Source: Mucilaginibacter gossypii (lineage in GTDB: Bacteria > Bacteroidota > Bacteroidia > Sphingobacteriales > Sphingobacteriaceae). Taken from it: DNA of 45,940 nucleotides. Numbering within the stretch: the first letter of the stretch is position 1; each line of letters begins with the position of its first letter. A program made the translations under genes and the position numbers. Location: assembly GCF_900100945.1 (NCBI RefSeq), contig NZ_FNCG01000029.1, positions 1 to 45,940 of the forward strand, given 5' to 3'. The notes under the pieces are model-generated. The model saw only the letters and a list, made by a program, of their open reading frames with translations, did not search any database and was not told where the DNA came from. Of this stretch, positions 33,117-41,498 are shown in pieces.

Positions 33117-35567
33117 ATGAAAGTTTTAAAATTCGGAGGTACTTCCGTTGGATCTGTAAGCAGCATCCAAACCCTGTTAAGCATCCTGAAGGATGAAGTA
33201 AAAAATGAAGAAAAGCCGGTGGTGGTATTATCTGCCATGGGCGGTGTAACCAACCTGCTTTCGGCCATGGCCGAAGATGCGGCAAACGGCAAAGAGTTTA
33301 CCGCAGGCTTAGCCGAATTGGAGAAACGTCACTTTGATACGGTTAAAGCCCTTTTGGATGTACAAAACCAAAACCCGGCGCTTACCCGTTTAAAAATTCA
33401 CTTCAACCAACTGGAAGAACTTTTACAGGGCGTGCTTACCCTTCGCGAACTTACCCCGAAAACCCGCGACCAGGTACTGGCCTTCGGCGAACGTTGCTCA
33501 ACCCTGATGGTGAGCAAAGTTGCAGCCCAGCATTTTGGCGATGTACTTTTTGTTGATGCTGCTGATGTAATTAAAACCGACAGCGCTTTCGGCAATGCCA
33601 AGGTAAACACCGAACTTACCGAAAGACTGGTACAAGGCCTGTATACCGAAAACAAAGGCAAAACATTGATCGTTACCGGTTTCATCGCCTCAAACGATGC
33701 AGGGCAAACTACAACATTAGGTCGCGGTGGATCTGATTATACAGCAGCCATATTCGGCGCAGCGTTAAATGCTCAGGAGGTTCAGATCTGGACGGATGTT
33801 AACGGCATGATGACTGCCGATCCCCGCATGGTGAAAAAAGCGTTCTCCTTAACCGAGCTTACTTATACCGAAGCTATGGAGCTTTCCTACTTCGGCGCCA
33901 AGGTGATCTATCCGCCAACCATGATCCCGGCATTTTTAAAGAAGATACCTATCGTAATTAAAAACACCTTTGAGCCAGAGTTTGAAGGTACCGTGATCCG
34001 TCATGATTGCAAGGCCTCTACCCTGCCAATCAAAGGGATCTCATCTATCAACAATATCAGTATCCTAAATTTAGAGGGCAGCGGTATGGTGGGCAAATCG
34101 GGCTTTAGCGGCCGTTTGTTCTCCTTGCTTGCCCGAGAGCAGATCAACGTAATCCTGATCACCCAATCATCATCTGAACATAGCATCACCTTCGCAGTTC
34201 AGCCGCAAGATACAGACAGGGCAAAACAGGTTATCGAACAGGAGTTTGAACTGGAGCTTGCCGCTAAAAAACTCGAGCATCTGGTTATCGAGAAAAATCT
34301 GGCTATTCTTGCAATAGTAGGCGAAAACATGAAACAAACCCCGGGCATGTCGGGCAAGTTGTTCCATGCGCTGGGCCGTAACGGTGTTAACGTAAGGGCT
34401 ATAGCACAAGGCTCATCTGAATATAACATCTCGGTGATCATCTCGGCGAACGATCTGTCAAAAGCCTTGAACGCCGTGCACGACGCCTTCTTTGTACAGT
34501 TGACCAAAACCCTGCATGCGTTTTGCCTGGGTACCGGCAACATTGGCAAAACATTATTTAATCAATTGAACGCCCATAGCGAATACCTGAAAGATAACAA
34601 CGGCATCCAGGTTAAAATAGCGGGTATCAGCAATACCCGCAAAATGACGTTCAATAGTGATGGCATCTCTTTAGATACCTGGCAAAATGACCTGCAATCG
34701 TCACCTTATGAAGCCGATCTGCAATCGTTTATTAACCGGATGAAAGAAATGAACCTGCCAAACTGTGTATTTATTGACAACACTGCAAGTCCCGTTCCTA
34801 TCGGTTTTTACGAGGAGATCTTTAAAGCCAATATCTCGGTAATCACCTGTAATAAAATAGGTAACTCGGGCAGTTATAAGCAGTACCGCACGTTTAAAGA
34901 TACCGCGCGCGCTCATGGCGTTGATTTCTTCTACGAAACCAACGTTGGCGCTGGCTTGCCGATCATCAATACCCTTAAAAACCTGATGAACAGCGGCGAC
35001 AGGGTTCAGCGTATCGAAGCAATACTTTCGGGCACTATATCGTTCATCTTTAATAACTTTAAGGGCGATGCAAATTTCCACGATGTGGTAAAAGAAGCCC
35101 AGGACAAAGGCTATACCGAACCAGATCCTCGTGATGACCTGAGCGGTAAGGATTTTATGCGCAAAATGCTCATCCTTGCCCGCGATGCCGGATATGCTAT
35201 GGAAGAGGCCGACGTTGAAATAGAAAGCGTATTGCCAAAAGCAAGCCTTGAGGCTAAAACCGTTGAGGATTTTTATGCTACCCTTAAAACCGAAGACGCA
35301 CATTTTGCCAAACTAAAAGATGCAGCCGAAAAAGACGGCAAAGTATTGCGTTACATTGGCAAGTTAGAGGACAGCAAAGTAACTATCACCCTGCAAATGG
35401 TTGATGAAAACCATCCGTTCTACATGCTGTCGGGCAGCGATAACATTATATCCTTCACTACCGACAGGTACCGTGAGCGTCCGCTGGTAGTAAAAGGCCC
35501 CGGCGCAGGCGCCGAAGTAACCGCCGCAGGCGTATTTGCTGATTTAATAAATGTGGGCGCGAATTAA
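33117..35567 (+). CDS. thrA: bifunctional aspartate kinase / homoserine dehydrogenase I
   Basis: An 816-residue fusion. The aspartokinase domain (about 1-300) opens with MKVLKFGGTSVGS and includes TLGRGGSDYTAA. Two ACT-type regulatory repeats lie at about 310-460 (SGMVGKSGFSGRLFSLLARE and TPGMSGKLFHALGRNGVNV). The homoserine dehydrogenase domain starts with the NAD(P) motif LGTGNIGKTL near 465 and continues with ETNVGAGLPIINTLKNL and EAILSGTISFIFN. It performs the first and third steps from aspartate towards threonine and methionine, and the ACT domains suggest feedback inhibition by threonine. It is the first gene of the operon, behind the Thr/Ile attenuator. Confidence 0.97.
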   Translation: MKVLKFGGTSVGSVSSIQTLLSILKDEVKNEEKPVVVLSAMGGVTNLLSAMAEDAANGKEFTAGLAELEKRHFDTVKALLDVQNQNPALTRLKIHFNQLEELLQGVLTLRELTPKTRDQVLAFGERCSTLMVSKVAAQHFGDVLFVDAADVIKTDSAFGNAKVNTELTERLVQGLYTENKGKTLIVTGFIASNDAGQTTTLGRGGSDYTAAIFGAALNAQEVQIWTDVNGMMTADPRMVKKAFSLTELTYTEAMELSYFGAKVIYPPTMIPAFLKKIPIVIKNTFEPEFEGTVIRHDCKASTLPIKGISSINNISILNLEGSGMVGKSGFSGRLFSLLAREQINVILITQSSSEHSITFAVQPQDTDRAKQVIEQEFELELAAKKLEHLVIEKNLAILAIVGENMKQTPGMSGKLFHALGRNGVNVRAIAQGSSEYNISVIISANDLSKALNAVHDAFFVQLTKTLHAFCLGTGNIGKTLFNQLNAHSEYLKDNNGIQVKIAGISNTRKMTFNSDGISLDTWQNDLQSSPYEADLQSFINRMKEMNLPNCVFIDNTASPVPIGFYEEIFKANISVITCNKIGNSGSYKQYRTFKDTARAHGVDFFYETNVGAGLPIINTLKNLMNSGDRVQRIEAILSGTISFIFNNFKGDANFHDVVKEAQDKGYTEPDPRDDLSGKDFMRKMLILARDAGYAMEEADVEIESVLPKASLEAKTVEDFYATLKTEDAHFAKLKDAAEKDGKVLRYIGKLEDSKVTITLQMVDENHPFYMLSGSDNIISFTTDRYRERPLVVKGPGAGAEVTAAGVFADLINVGAN

Positions 35568-35617
35568 CCCCCTAAAGGGGGAACTATAGTTTACCCCCCG
35601 CCCCCCTAAAGGGGGAG
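35568..35617. repeat. CCCCCTAAAGGGGG palindrome pair between thrA and thrB
   Basis: CCCCCTAAAGGGGG (35568-35581) begins right after the thrA stop. Then come the palindrome AACTATAGTT and a second unit TACCCCCCGCCCCCCTAAAG (from 35592) with GGGGG. The latter is nearly identical, inverted, to 35682-35710 inside thrB. Confidence 0.8.
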
Positions 35618-35638
35618 GAACAGTTTGATAATTTTAAT

Positions 35639-36634
35639 ATGGAAAATAATTTAGAAGAAGTTAAAGCCGCCCCACAGGTAGCACCCCCTTCAGGGGGCGC
35701 GGGGGGTAGCATCCGCGTTTTCGCCCCGGCTACTGTTGCCAATGTGGTTTGCGGTTTTGATGTGTTGGGCTTTGCGGTTGATGAGCCCGGTGACGAGGTG
35801 ATCATGCGCGTCACAGGCAAACCTGGCATCACCCTCAGCAAGATTACCGGCGATGACGGCAGGCTACCGCTTGATCCGGCAAAGAATACCGTAAGCGTGA
35901 GCGTTCAGCATTATTTACAAAGTATTGGCCGTACCGATATTGGTTTAGATATCGAGCTGCACAAAAAAATGCCCATTGGCAGTGGTTTAGGTTCAAGCTC
36001 GGCCAGTACGGTTGCAGGTTTGTTTGCTATTAAAACATTATTAGGTGATAATTCCGACCCGATAAAACTACTTCCTTTTGCTATGAAAGGCGAAGAGATG
36101 GCTTGCGGTCATGGTCATGCTGATAACGTAGCCCCTGCCTTGTTTGGTGGTTTTGTGCTGATCCGTAGTTATGAGCCGCTTGATGTGGTAAGGCTACCGC
36201 ATCCTAAAAACCTGTGGTGCGCTATTGTATTCCCTGATGTGGATGTACCTACAAGAGAGGCCCGCCAAATCATCCGTAAAAACATCCAGATGAAGGATGC
36301 CGTTACCCAGTGGGGCAATATTGCGGGCTTAGTAAGCGGTTTATTTATGCAGGATATCGAACTGATTGGCCGCAGTATGAAAGATGTGCTCGTTGAGCCA
36401 GTACGCTCTATGCTGATCCCTGACTTTTACAAAATGCGCGAAATGGCGATGGAACTTGGTGCGGTAAGCTTTGGTATATCAGGCTCTGGCCCGTCGGTGT
36501 TTGCTTTTACCAAAGACGAAGCCACCGCACGAGCCATCACCCAAAAATTACAGCAGCATTTAACCGGCTTAAAAATCGGATCCAATAGCTACGTATCAAC
36601 TATAAATGACGCGGGGCCGAAGGTTTTGGGATAG
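35639..36634 (+). CDS. thrB: homoserine kinase with a repeat-encoded N-terminal extension
   Basis: A 331-residue GHMP-family kinase that phosphorylates homoserine. The conserved start of the fold is SIRVFAPATVANVVCGFDVLG from residue 24, the ATP loop is MPIGSGLGSSSASTVAG, and a late GISGSGPSVFAF closes the active site. Homologues usually begin two or three residues before IRVFAPA. Here about 23 extra residues precede it, and those from about 15 to 23 (APPSGGAGG) are encoded by a palindromic repeat (35682-35710), an inverted near-copy of the one just upstream. The ATG at 35639 is the only plausible start. The extension is probably disordered and tolerated. Confidence 0.95.
   Translation: MENNLEEVKAAPQVAPPSGGAGGSIRVFAPATVANVVCGFDVLGFAVDEPGDEVIMRVTGKPGITLSKITGDDGRLPLDPAKNTVSVSVQHYLQSIGRTDIGLDIELHKKMPIGSGLGSSSASTVAGLFAIKTLLGDNSDPIKLLPFAMKGEEMACGHGHADNVAPALFGGFVLIRSYEPLDVVRLPHPKNLWCAIVFPDVDVPTREARQIIRKNIQMKDAVTQWGNIAGLVSGLFMQDIELIGRSMKDVLVEPVRSMLIPDFYKMREMAMELGAVSFGISGSGPSVFAFTKDEATARAITQKLQQHLTGLKIGSNSYVSTINDAGPKVLG
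35682..35710. repeat. CCCCCT-AGGGGG palindrome inside the thrB coding sequence
   Basis: Read on the minus strand it is GCTACCCCCCGCGCCCCCTG followed by AAGGGGGTGC. It differs from the intergenic copy at 35592-35617 by one inserted base and few changes. It is in frame and adds Ala, Pro, Ser and Gly residues to the ThrB N-terminus. Confidence 0.8.
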
Positions 36635-36662
36635 CCTTAAATCCTTCGCAATACAAACCACT

Positions 36663-36746
36663 ATGTCATTGCGAGGTACGAAGCAATCGCACGGAAGCAG
36701 GTCCGCCCTGTATAGCATGCGATTGCTTCGTACCTCGCGATGACAT
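36663..36746. repeat. GTCATTGCGAGG palindromic element in the thr operon
   Basis: Two 29-base arms (36663-36691 and 36718-36746) are inverted copies with one mismatch. The arms begin ATGTCATTGCGAGGTACG and the 26-base spacer contains CCTGTATAG. It occupies most of the thrB-thrC spacer. A degenerate copy is at 13837-13926. Confidence 0.9.
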
Positions 36747-36811
36747 GGTAGGATGAGCTCTAATAAACCTAATTAAATCCGAAATCGAACATCCGAATTC
36801 CGAAATCAAAA

Positions 36812-38122
36812 ATGAAACTCTACAGTACCAATAATACCCTATTTGAAGTATCGTTCAAAGACGCGGTTTTTAACAGCATGCCGCAGGATAAAGGCTTATA
36901 TATGCCTTACAGCATCCCCCGTTTGGATGCTGATTTTATCAACAACCTTGATAAATACTCCCTCCCCGAAATTGCTTTCAAAGTAGCACAAAACCTGCTT
37001 GGCGACTCTATTCCGGAGGCCGATTTGAAAGCCTTGATCGATGATGCCATTAACTTCCCAGCTCCTATTGTAAAGCTGGAAGACAATGTATATGTCCTCG
37101 AGCTTTTCCACGGACCATCACTGGCATTTAAAGATTTTGGTGCCCGCTTTATGAGCCGCGTAATGAGCTATTTCCTTGAGCCCGGCGAAAAACAACTGGA
37201 CGTACTGGTTGCCACTAGTGGCGATACCGGCGGTGCTGTAGCCCTTGGCTTTTTAGGTGTCCCCAATACCCGTGTTACCATCCTTTATCCAAAAGGTAAA
37301 GTGAGCGGCGTGCAGGAGCAGCAACTAACTACCAATGGTCAAAACATCCGTGCCCTTGAGGTTGACGGTACCTTCGATGATTGCCAGGCCCTGGTGAAAC
37401 AGGCGTTTGTTGATGATGAGCTAAACGAAAAATTCCGCCTTACATCCGCCAATTCCATCAATATTGCACGTTTGGTTCCGCAAACTTTTTATTACTTCAA
37501 TGCATATGCACAGCTATTAAGGCAAGGCATTAAAAAAGTAGTTTTCTCCGTGCCAAGCGGCAACTTCGGCAATATAGGCGCAGGTTTGTTAGCCTGGAAA
37601 ATGGGCTTACCTGTCGAAAAATTTATTGCGGCTACCAATGTCAATGATACTGTGCCTGAGTTTCTAAAAACCGGCGTTTATCAACCCAAACCATCGGTAG
37701 CAACTTTATCTAACGCAATGGACGTAGGCAACCCAAGCAACTGGGTACGTATTGCCGATCTGTTTAAAAACGATACCGAAGCGCTTAAAGAATTGGTTAT
37801 TGGCTTTAAGTACGATGACGAGGAAACTGTAAAAGCCATCAACTGGGTATTTGATAACTATAATTATGTGGTTTGCCCACACACTGCTATCGCATGGCAG
37901 GCTTTAACCGATTATAAACAGGGCCATGCCGCTGTTGACACCGCCGGTGTATTCCTTTCAACCGCACATCCTTGTAAATTCCCTGACGTATTTAGCGATG
38001 AGGTTGCTGCTAAAATTGAAGTACCGGAACAGGTAAAAGAACTGGAAGCAAAAACCAAGCTCGCAGTTGCCATCAGTAAAGATTTTGCTGATTTTAAAGG
38101 CTATCTTTTAGGGGTTAATTAA
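36812..38122 (+). CDS. thrC: threonine synthase
   Basis: A 436-residue PLP enzyme that turns O-phosphohomoserine into threonine. The PLP Lys is K107 in GPSLAFKDFGARFM, the phosphate loop is SGDTGGAVALG, and SGNFGNIGAGLLAWKMGLP and AMDVGNPSN are typical of the long (bacterial/yeast-type) class. It starts at the ATG at 36812, 177 bases after thrB. The spacer is mostly a strong palindrome, so expression may be uncoupled in part from thrA-thrB. Confidence 0.97.
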   Translation: MKLYSTNNTLFEVSFKDAVFNSMPQDKGLYMPYSIPRLDADFINNLDKYSLPEIAFKVAQNLLGDSIPEADLKALIDDAINFPAPIVKLEDNVYVLELFHGPSLAFKDFGARFMSRVMSYFLEPGEKQLDVLVATSGDTGGAVALGFLGVPNTRVTILYPKGKVSGVQEQQLTTNGQNIRALEVDGTFDDCQALVKQAFVDDELNEKFRLTSANSINIARLVPQTFYYFNAYAQLLRQGIKKVVFSVPSGNFGNIGAGLLAWKMGLPVEKFIAATNVNDTVPEFLKTGVYQPKPSVATLSNAMDVGNPSNWVRIADLFKNDTEALKELVIGFKYDDEETVKAINWVFDNYNYVVCPHTAIAWQALTDYKQGHAAVDTAGVFLSTAHPCKFPDVFSDEVAAKIEVPEQVKELEAKTKLAVAISKDFADFKGYLLGVN

Positions 38123-38153
38123 TTTCAGTATTTTTAGCTGCTGGAAAACCAAC

Positions 38154-38300
38154 AACTACCCGTTATTGCAGAAAGCTGGGTAGGCCTGTCAGTCTGAGCC
38201 TGTCGAAGACTCGCGCGGAGAGGCCTGCCCACCATGCTTCGACAGGCTCAGCATGACACCCTTTTTCGGTCGTGGGAAAGCTACGCAATAACGGGCAGTT
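38154..38300. repeat. nested palindromic element after thrC
   Basis: The outer arms AACTACCCGTTATTGC (38154-38169) and GCAATAACGGGCAGTT (38285-38300) enclose an inner pair of 21-base arms (38188-38208 and 38237-38257, core CTGAGCCTGTCGAAG) with two mismatches. The inner pair looks like a different repeat family inserted in an outer one. Confidence 0.85.
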
Positions 38301-38333
38301 GAAATATGGCCTGATTCAATACTGAAACATAAA

Positions 38334-38690
38334 ATGCTTAGCAAAACCCTGATATTTATCTGCCTCCTGGCAGTTTGCCTAACCGCCTGCAGCCGTAAAC
38401 AAAAGTTCGACCGTGATAAATGGGATGATGGAGATGGCCTTACGTTCGCTTATCGCCCGGGTATGGTTAATGACCTGATTGAAAGTAAACAGCTTAATAA
38501 TCTTAAATATCAACAGGTGATCCATTTGCTCCACCGCCCTCAATTAAGCAGTAAAGACAGCATGGTATACGACCTTGACCGAGAATACAGCAAAGGCAAA
38601 TTGATTTATACTCAAACGCTTGTTGTTTTTTTGAAAGATTCGGTTGTTACAAAGGCCGAGGTTCATGAAACCCACGCAAAGAAAAAATGA
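38334..38690 (+). CDS. small lipoprotein, unknown function
   Basis: A 118-residue protein with a clear lipobox LTAC (Cys19). The mature part of about 100 residues is charged and mixed alpha/beta: it holds FAYRPGMVNDLIESKQLNNL, then VIHLLHRP and a strand-rich end (LIYTQTLVVFLKDSVVTKAEV). This order, helix with a xGxS/HLLG-like turn and then a hairpin, recalls the BamE/SmpA fold, but identity is too low to claim it. It overlaps the HAD gene by 4 bases (ATGA), so the two are coupled. Confidence 0.75.
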   Translation: MLSKTLIFICLLAVCLTACSRKQKFDRDKWDDGDGLTFAYRPGMVNDLIESKQLNNLKYQQVIHLLHRPQLSSKDSMVYDLDREYSKGKLIYTQTLVVFLKDSVVTKAEVHETHAKKK

Positions 38691-39292
38691 TCAACACCAT
38701 AATATTCGATCTGGGGGCCGTTTTAATCGATTGGAACCCGCATTATATGTACCGCACCCTGTTTGCTGATGAACAGGAAATGATAGACTTTTTGGCTAAT
38801 ATTTGTACCTCCGACTGGAATGAGGAGCAGGATGCCGGCCGGTCCTTACAGGAAGGCACAGATTTGCTTGTTGCCCAATTTCCAGAACACGAAGCCAATA
38901 TCCGTGCTTTTTATTCCCGCTGGATAGAGATGCTTGGCGATCCTTTTCACGATACGGTAGAGATCTTCAAACAATTAAAAGAAAGCGGTAAATACAAAAT
39001 CTACGCATTGACCAACTGGTCGGCCGAAACTTTTCCGATGGCCCAGGAGCGTTTCGATTTTTTAGGATGGTTTGATGGCATTGTTGTATCCGGCGCCGAA
39101 AAAATGCGTAAACCCACCCCTGCCTTTTATCAAACCCTGCTTGATCGTTACCATGTAAATGCAGATGAGGCTTTATTTATTGACGATAACTATCGTAATA
39201 TTTTAGCGGCGGAAAAAATGGGAATTGAATGTATCCATTTTACATCGGCGGAAGCTTTAGAGATTAAGCTGAAGGAGTTAGAGGTGTTGTAA
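38687..39292 (+). CDS. HAD-superfamily phosphatase (YihX-like)
   Basis: A 201-residue subfamily IA HAD hydrolase. Motif I is FDLGAVLIDW, with the nucleophile Asp but Gly at the +2 position where most phosphatases have Asp; YihX-type sugar phosphatases share this. Motif II is ALTNWS (YALTNWSAETF), the motif III Lys is in KMRKPTPAFYQ, and motif IV is LFIDDNYRNILAAEKMG. It is probably a small-metabolite phosphatase in the cytoplasm. It is coupled to the lipoprotein gene upstream by a 4-base overlap. Confidence 0.9.
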   Translation: MINTIIFDLGAVLIDWNPHYMYRTLFADEQEMIDFLANICTSDWNEEQDAGRSLQEGTDLLVAQFPEHEANIRAFYSRWIEMLGDPFHDTVEIFKQLKESGKYKIYALTNWSAETFPMAQERFDFLGWFDGIVVSGAEKMRKPTPAFYQTLLDRYHVNADEALFIDDNYRNILAAEKMGIECIHFTSAEALEIKLKELEVL

Positions 39293-39360
39293 AATCTTGC
39301 AAATCGGCCGCGAGACCATCTGTGATGACGTTCTTAAAACAGGCCTATATTTCTAACGTA

Positions 39361-39421
39361 AGCGCCGGTAATTGCGTTACAAACGCCATACCATGTTAAG
39401 CACCCGTTACAAACGGGCGCT
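39361..39421. repeat. GTTACAAAC double-hairpin element
   Basis: Two small hairpins with the same loop context, GCGTT-aca-AACGC (39374-39386) and CCCGTT-aca-AACGGG (39403-39417), lie within outer arms AGCGCC/GGCGCT (39361-39366 and 39416-39421). It sits in the 149-base spacer between convergent genes and may act as a terminator or be an interspersed repeat. Confidence 0.55.
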
Positions 39422-39441
39422 AGTTTATGAACAACACGTAT

Positions 39442-39639
39442 TTATTTCTGCGGGGCAACTATCCATGCTACAATTACCACAGCCAGTATCCCGCCCATAA
39501 TCAAATAACTTAACGGGTGGGCAAAATTCACTGTCCATCCCATGTACTTAATTCTTTTGGGCACAATGATCCGGCTATCATCTTTGTTGTAATAAAATAC
39601 GCCGTATTTATAATTATTACTATCCTCTGTAGGTTCCAT
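39442..39639 (-). CDS. DUF5808-like small membrane protein
   Basis: A 65-residue protein. A short soluble part carries YGVFYYNKDDSRIIVPKR and MGWTVNFAHPLSY, resembling DUF5808 (a Tyr-Asp-Asp-Arg core followed by a Gly-Trp-Thr-x-Asn motif). One membrane helix follows (about 45-61). It starts 6 bases after the cysM stop, so it belongs to the serine acetyltransferase-cysteine synthase operon. Its function is not known. Confidence 0.75.
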   Translation of the reverse strand: MEPTEDSNNYKYGVFYYNKDDSRIIVPKRIKYMGWTVNFAHPLSYLIMGGILAVVIVAWIVAPQK

Positions 39640-39645
39640 CGGTAC

Positions 39646-40518
39646 TTATCCAAATAACTCGCTACTCAAATACCTGTCGCCCCGGTCACAGCAAATAAAA
39701 ACGATTAGGCCCTCTTCCAGTTCTTGAGCAAGCCTTACAGCCGCAGATAGTGCACCGCCGCTGCTCATGCCTGCAAATACACCTTCAACCTTAGCCATTT
39801 GGCGGGCCATTTGAGTCGCTTCTTCCTGCGAAATATCCATTACCCTGTCAACCCGTTTGGCCTCAAAAATCTTGGGCAGGTATTCTTCGGGCCACCTGCG
39901 GATGCCGGGGATGGAAGAGCCTTCAACCGGTTGGCAACCTACTATCTGTACGTTGGCGTTTTGCTCTTTCAAATATCTTGAACAGCCCATGATGGTACCT
40001 GTAGTTCCCATAGCACTTACAAAGTGGGTGATTTTGCCTTCGGTATCGTGCCAAATTTCGGGGCCTGTTGTTTTTACGTGTGCCATGTAGTTATCCGGGT
40101 TGGCAAACTGGTTCAGCAGGAAATATTCGCCCGTAGCGGCCTTTTCTTCTGCATAATCACGACAGACTTCTATTCCTTCCAACAGGGTAACTTTAGCTCC
40201 AAATGCCTCCATAGTAAGCGTACGCTCGCGGGTGGAGTTGGATGGCATCACCAGCTCTATCTCCAGATCAAACAACCTTGCAATCATAGCCAATGCTATC
40301 CCTGTATTGCCGCTGGTAGCTTCAATCAACTTTGTGCCAGGCTTAATGTCGCCGCGCTCAATAGCACTCCTGATCATGTTGAGCGACGCGCGGTCTTTTA
40401 CGCTGCCACCCGGATTATTGCCTTCCAGCTTGGCGAAGATCCGCACTTTTGGATTTGGGTTCAGCTTTTTAATTTCTACCATAGGCGTGTTGCCTATCAG
40501 GTCTATCAATGAAGCCAT
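39646..40518 (-). CDS. cysM: cysteine synthase B (O-acetylserine sulfhydrylase)
   Basis: A 290-residue PLP enzyme of the CysK/CysM family. The start is MASLIDLIGNTPMVEIKKLN. The PLP Lys is in NPGGSVKDRASLNMI, the substrate loop is EATSGNTGIALAM, and the phosphate-binding GTTGT follows VSAMG. The C-terminal part is shorter than in CysK, and the RRWPEEYLP segment is typical of CysM. It makes cysteine from O-acetylserine and sulfide or thiosulfate. Serine acetyltransferase is encoded 24 bases upstream, so substrate production and use are co-expressed. Confidence 0.94.
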   Translation of the reverse strand: MASLIDLIGNTPMVEIKKLNPNPKVRIFAKLEGNNPGGSVKDRASLNMIRSAIERGDIKPGTKLIEATSGNTGIALAMIARLFDLEIELVMPSNSTRERTLTMEAFGAKVTLLEGIEVCRDYAEEKAATGEYFLLNQFANPDNYMAHVKTTGPEIWHDTEGKITHFVSAMGTTGTIMGCSRYLKEQNANVQIVGCQPVEGSSIPGIRRWPEEYLPKIFEAKRVDRVMDISQEEATQMARQMAKVEGVFAGMSSGGALSAAVRLAQELEEGLIVFICCDRGDRYLSSELFG

Positions 40519-40542
40519 TATATATTTTTTATGGTAAATGTT

Positions 40543-41373
40543 CTATTTCTTGTGGCCGAACAATTTAATGCTCAATCTTTTCAGTACCCTGTGGTTAGGT
40601 GTGTGGTATACCCTTGAATTTGGCGGCAAACTCTTGGTGAGCCAAACGTTCCCCCCTACCACACTGTTATGGCCGATGATGGTTTCTCCGCCCAAAATAG
40701 TAGCGCCGGAGTAAATTACCACATTATCCTGAACTGTAGGATGGCGCTTGGTATTGGCCATACTTTTATCCACACTTAATGCCCCCAGGGTAACGCCCTG
40801 GTACAGCTTTACATGCTTACCTATTTTACAGCTTTCGCCAATAACAATACCGGTACCATGATCTATATAGAAATACTCGTCTATCTGGGCAGCAGGATGA
40901 ATATCTATCCCTGTTTTAGAATGCGCATATTCTGTAAGGATCCTTGGCAACAACGGAATATCATCGATATAAAGGCTGTGCGCCACCCGGTAAAGCGAAA
41001 TGGCATAAAAGCCCGGATAAGTACGGATCACTTCAAACTCGCTGCGAGCAGCAGGGTCTCCGTTAAAAATAGCCTGGATATCGGTATTCAGAATGCGGAA
41101 TAACTCGGGAAGGCCCTCAAAAAACTTTTTGGCCAGCTTTGAGGTATCACAGTTACTGCAGGCTTTGGTGGCATGCATAATGTCACAAAGTTCATTCTCA
41201 AGCCTTAAAAACTCATCCTTCAGCTCCTCAACCGAAGCATACTGTTGCCCGGTTTGTTCGGGGTACAGCAAATGGATCACTTTTAGTGCCCAGGCAGTAA
41301 TCTCCCTGTTTGAAGGCACAGCCTCCAGCTTTTGCTGTTTAGCAAAAATATGTTGATAAAAATCCTGACTCAT
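40543..41373 (-). CDS. cysE: serine O-acetyltransferase
   Basis: A 276-residue protein with an N-terminal helical domain (about 1-135) and a C-terminal left-handed beta-helix. Hexapeptide repeats run from GIDIHPAAQIDEYFYIDHGT to GATILGGETIIGHNSVVGGN. The catalytic His lies in DHGTGIVIGE, and KRHPTVQDNVVIYSGATILG is the classic acetyl-CoA site. It resembles the EpsC form of the enzyme. It makes O-acetylserine for cysM directly downstream. A strong hairpin (41386-41406) lies in its leader, 12 bases before the ATG. Confidence 0.95.
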   Translation of the reverse strand: MSQDFYQHIFAKQQKLEAVPSNREITAWALKVIHLLYPEQTGQQYASVEELKDEFLRLENELCDIMHATKACSNCDTSKLAKKFFEGLPELFRILNTDIQAIFNGDPAARSEFEVIRTYPGFYAISLYRVAHSLYIDDIPLLPRILTEYAHSKTGIDIHPAAQIDEYFYIDHGTGIVIGESCKIGKHVKLYQGVTLGALSVDKSMANTKRHPTVQDNVVIYSGATILGGETIIGHNSVVGGNVWLTKSLPPNSRVYHTPNHRVLKRLSIKLFGHKK

Positions 41374-41385
41374 GTTTTATGGTGG

Positions 41386-41406
41386 GGCTGTTTTGGGAAA
41401 ACAGCC
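41386..41406 (-). promoter_or_regulatory. hairpin in the 5' leader of the cysteine operon
   Basis: A perfect 9-bp stem GGCTGTTTT/AAAACAGCC with a 3-base loop lies 12 bases upstream of the acetyltransferase ATG, at or next to the ribosome-binding region. It could control translation or protect the mRNA end. It lacks a T-run on the minus strand, so it is not a simple terminator. Confidence 0.5.
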
Positions 41407-41498
41407 AATAACAGTACAAGTTTATATAAAAGATTGTTGTTAATATGTAAAATGAACCGGATAATTGATATTTGAGTGAATTTAACCTATGCAAAACC

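Noticed and set aside
40024..40512. 162-codon frame antisense to cysM
   Set aside because: It lies wholly opposite a strongly conserved enzyme gene and its translation shows no domain; it is a shadow of the codon pattern of the real gene.
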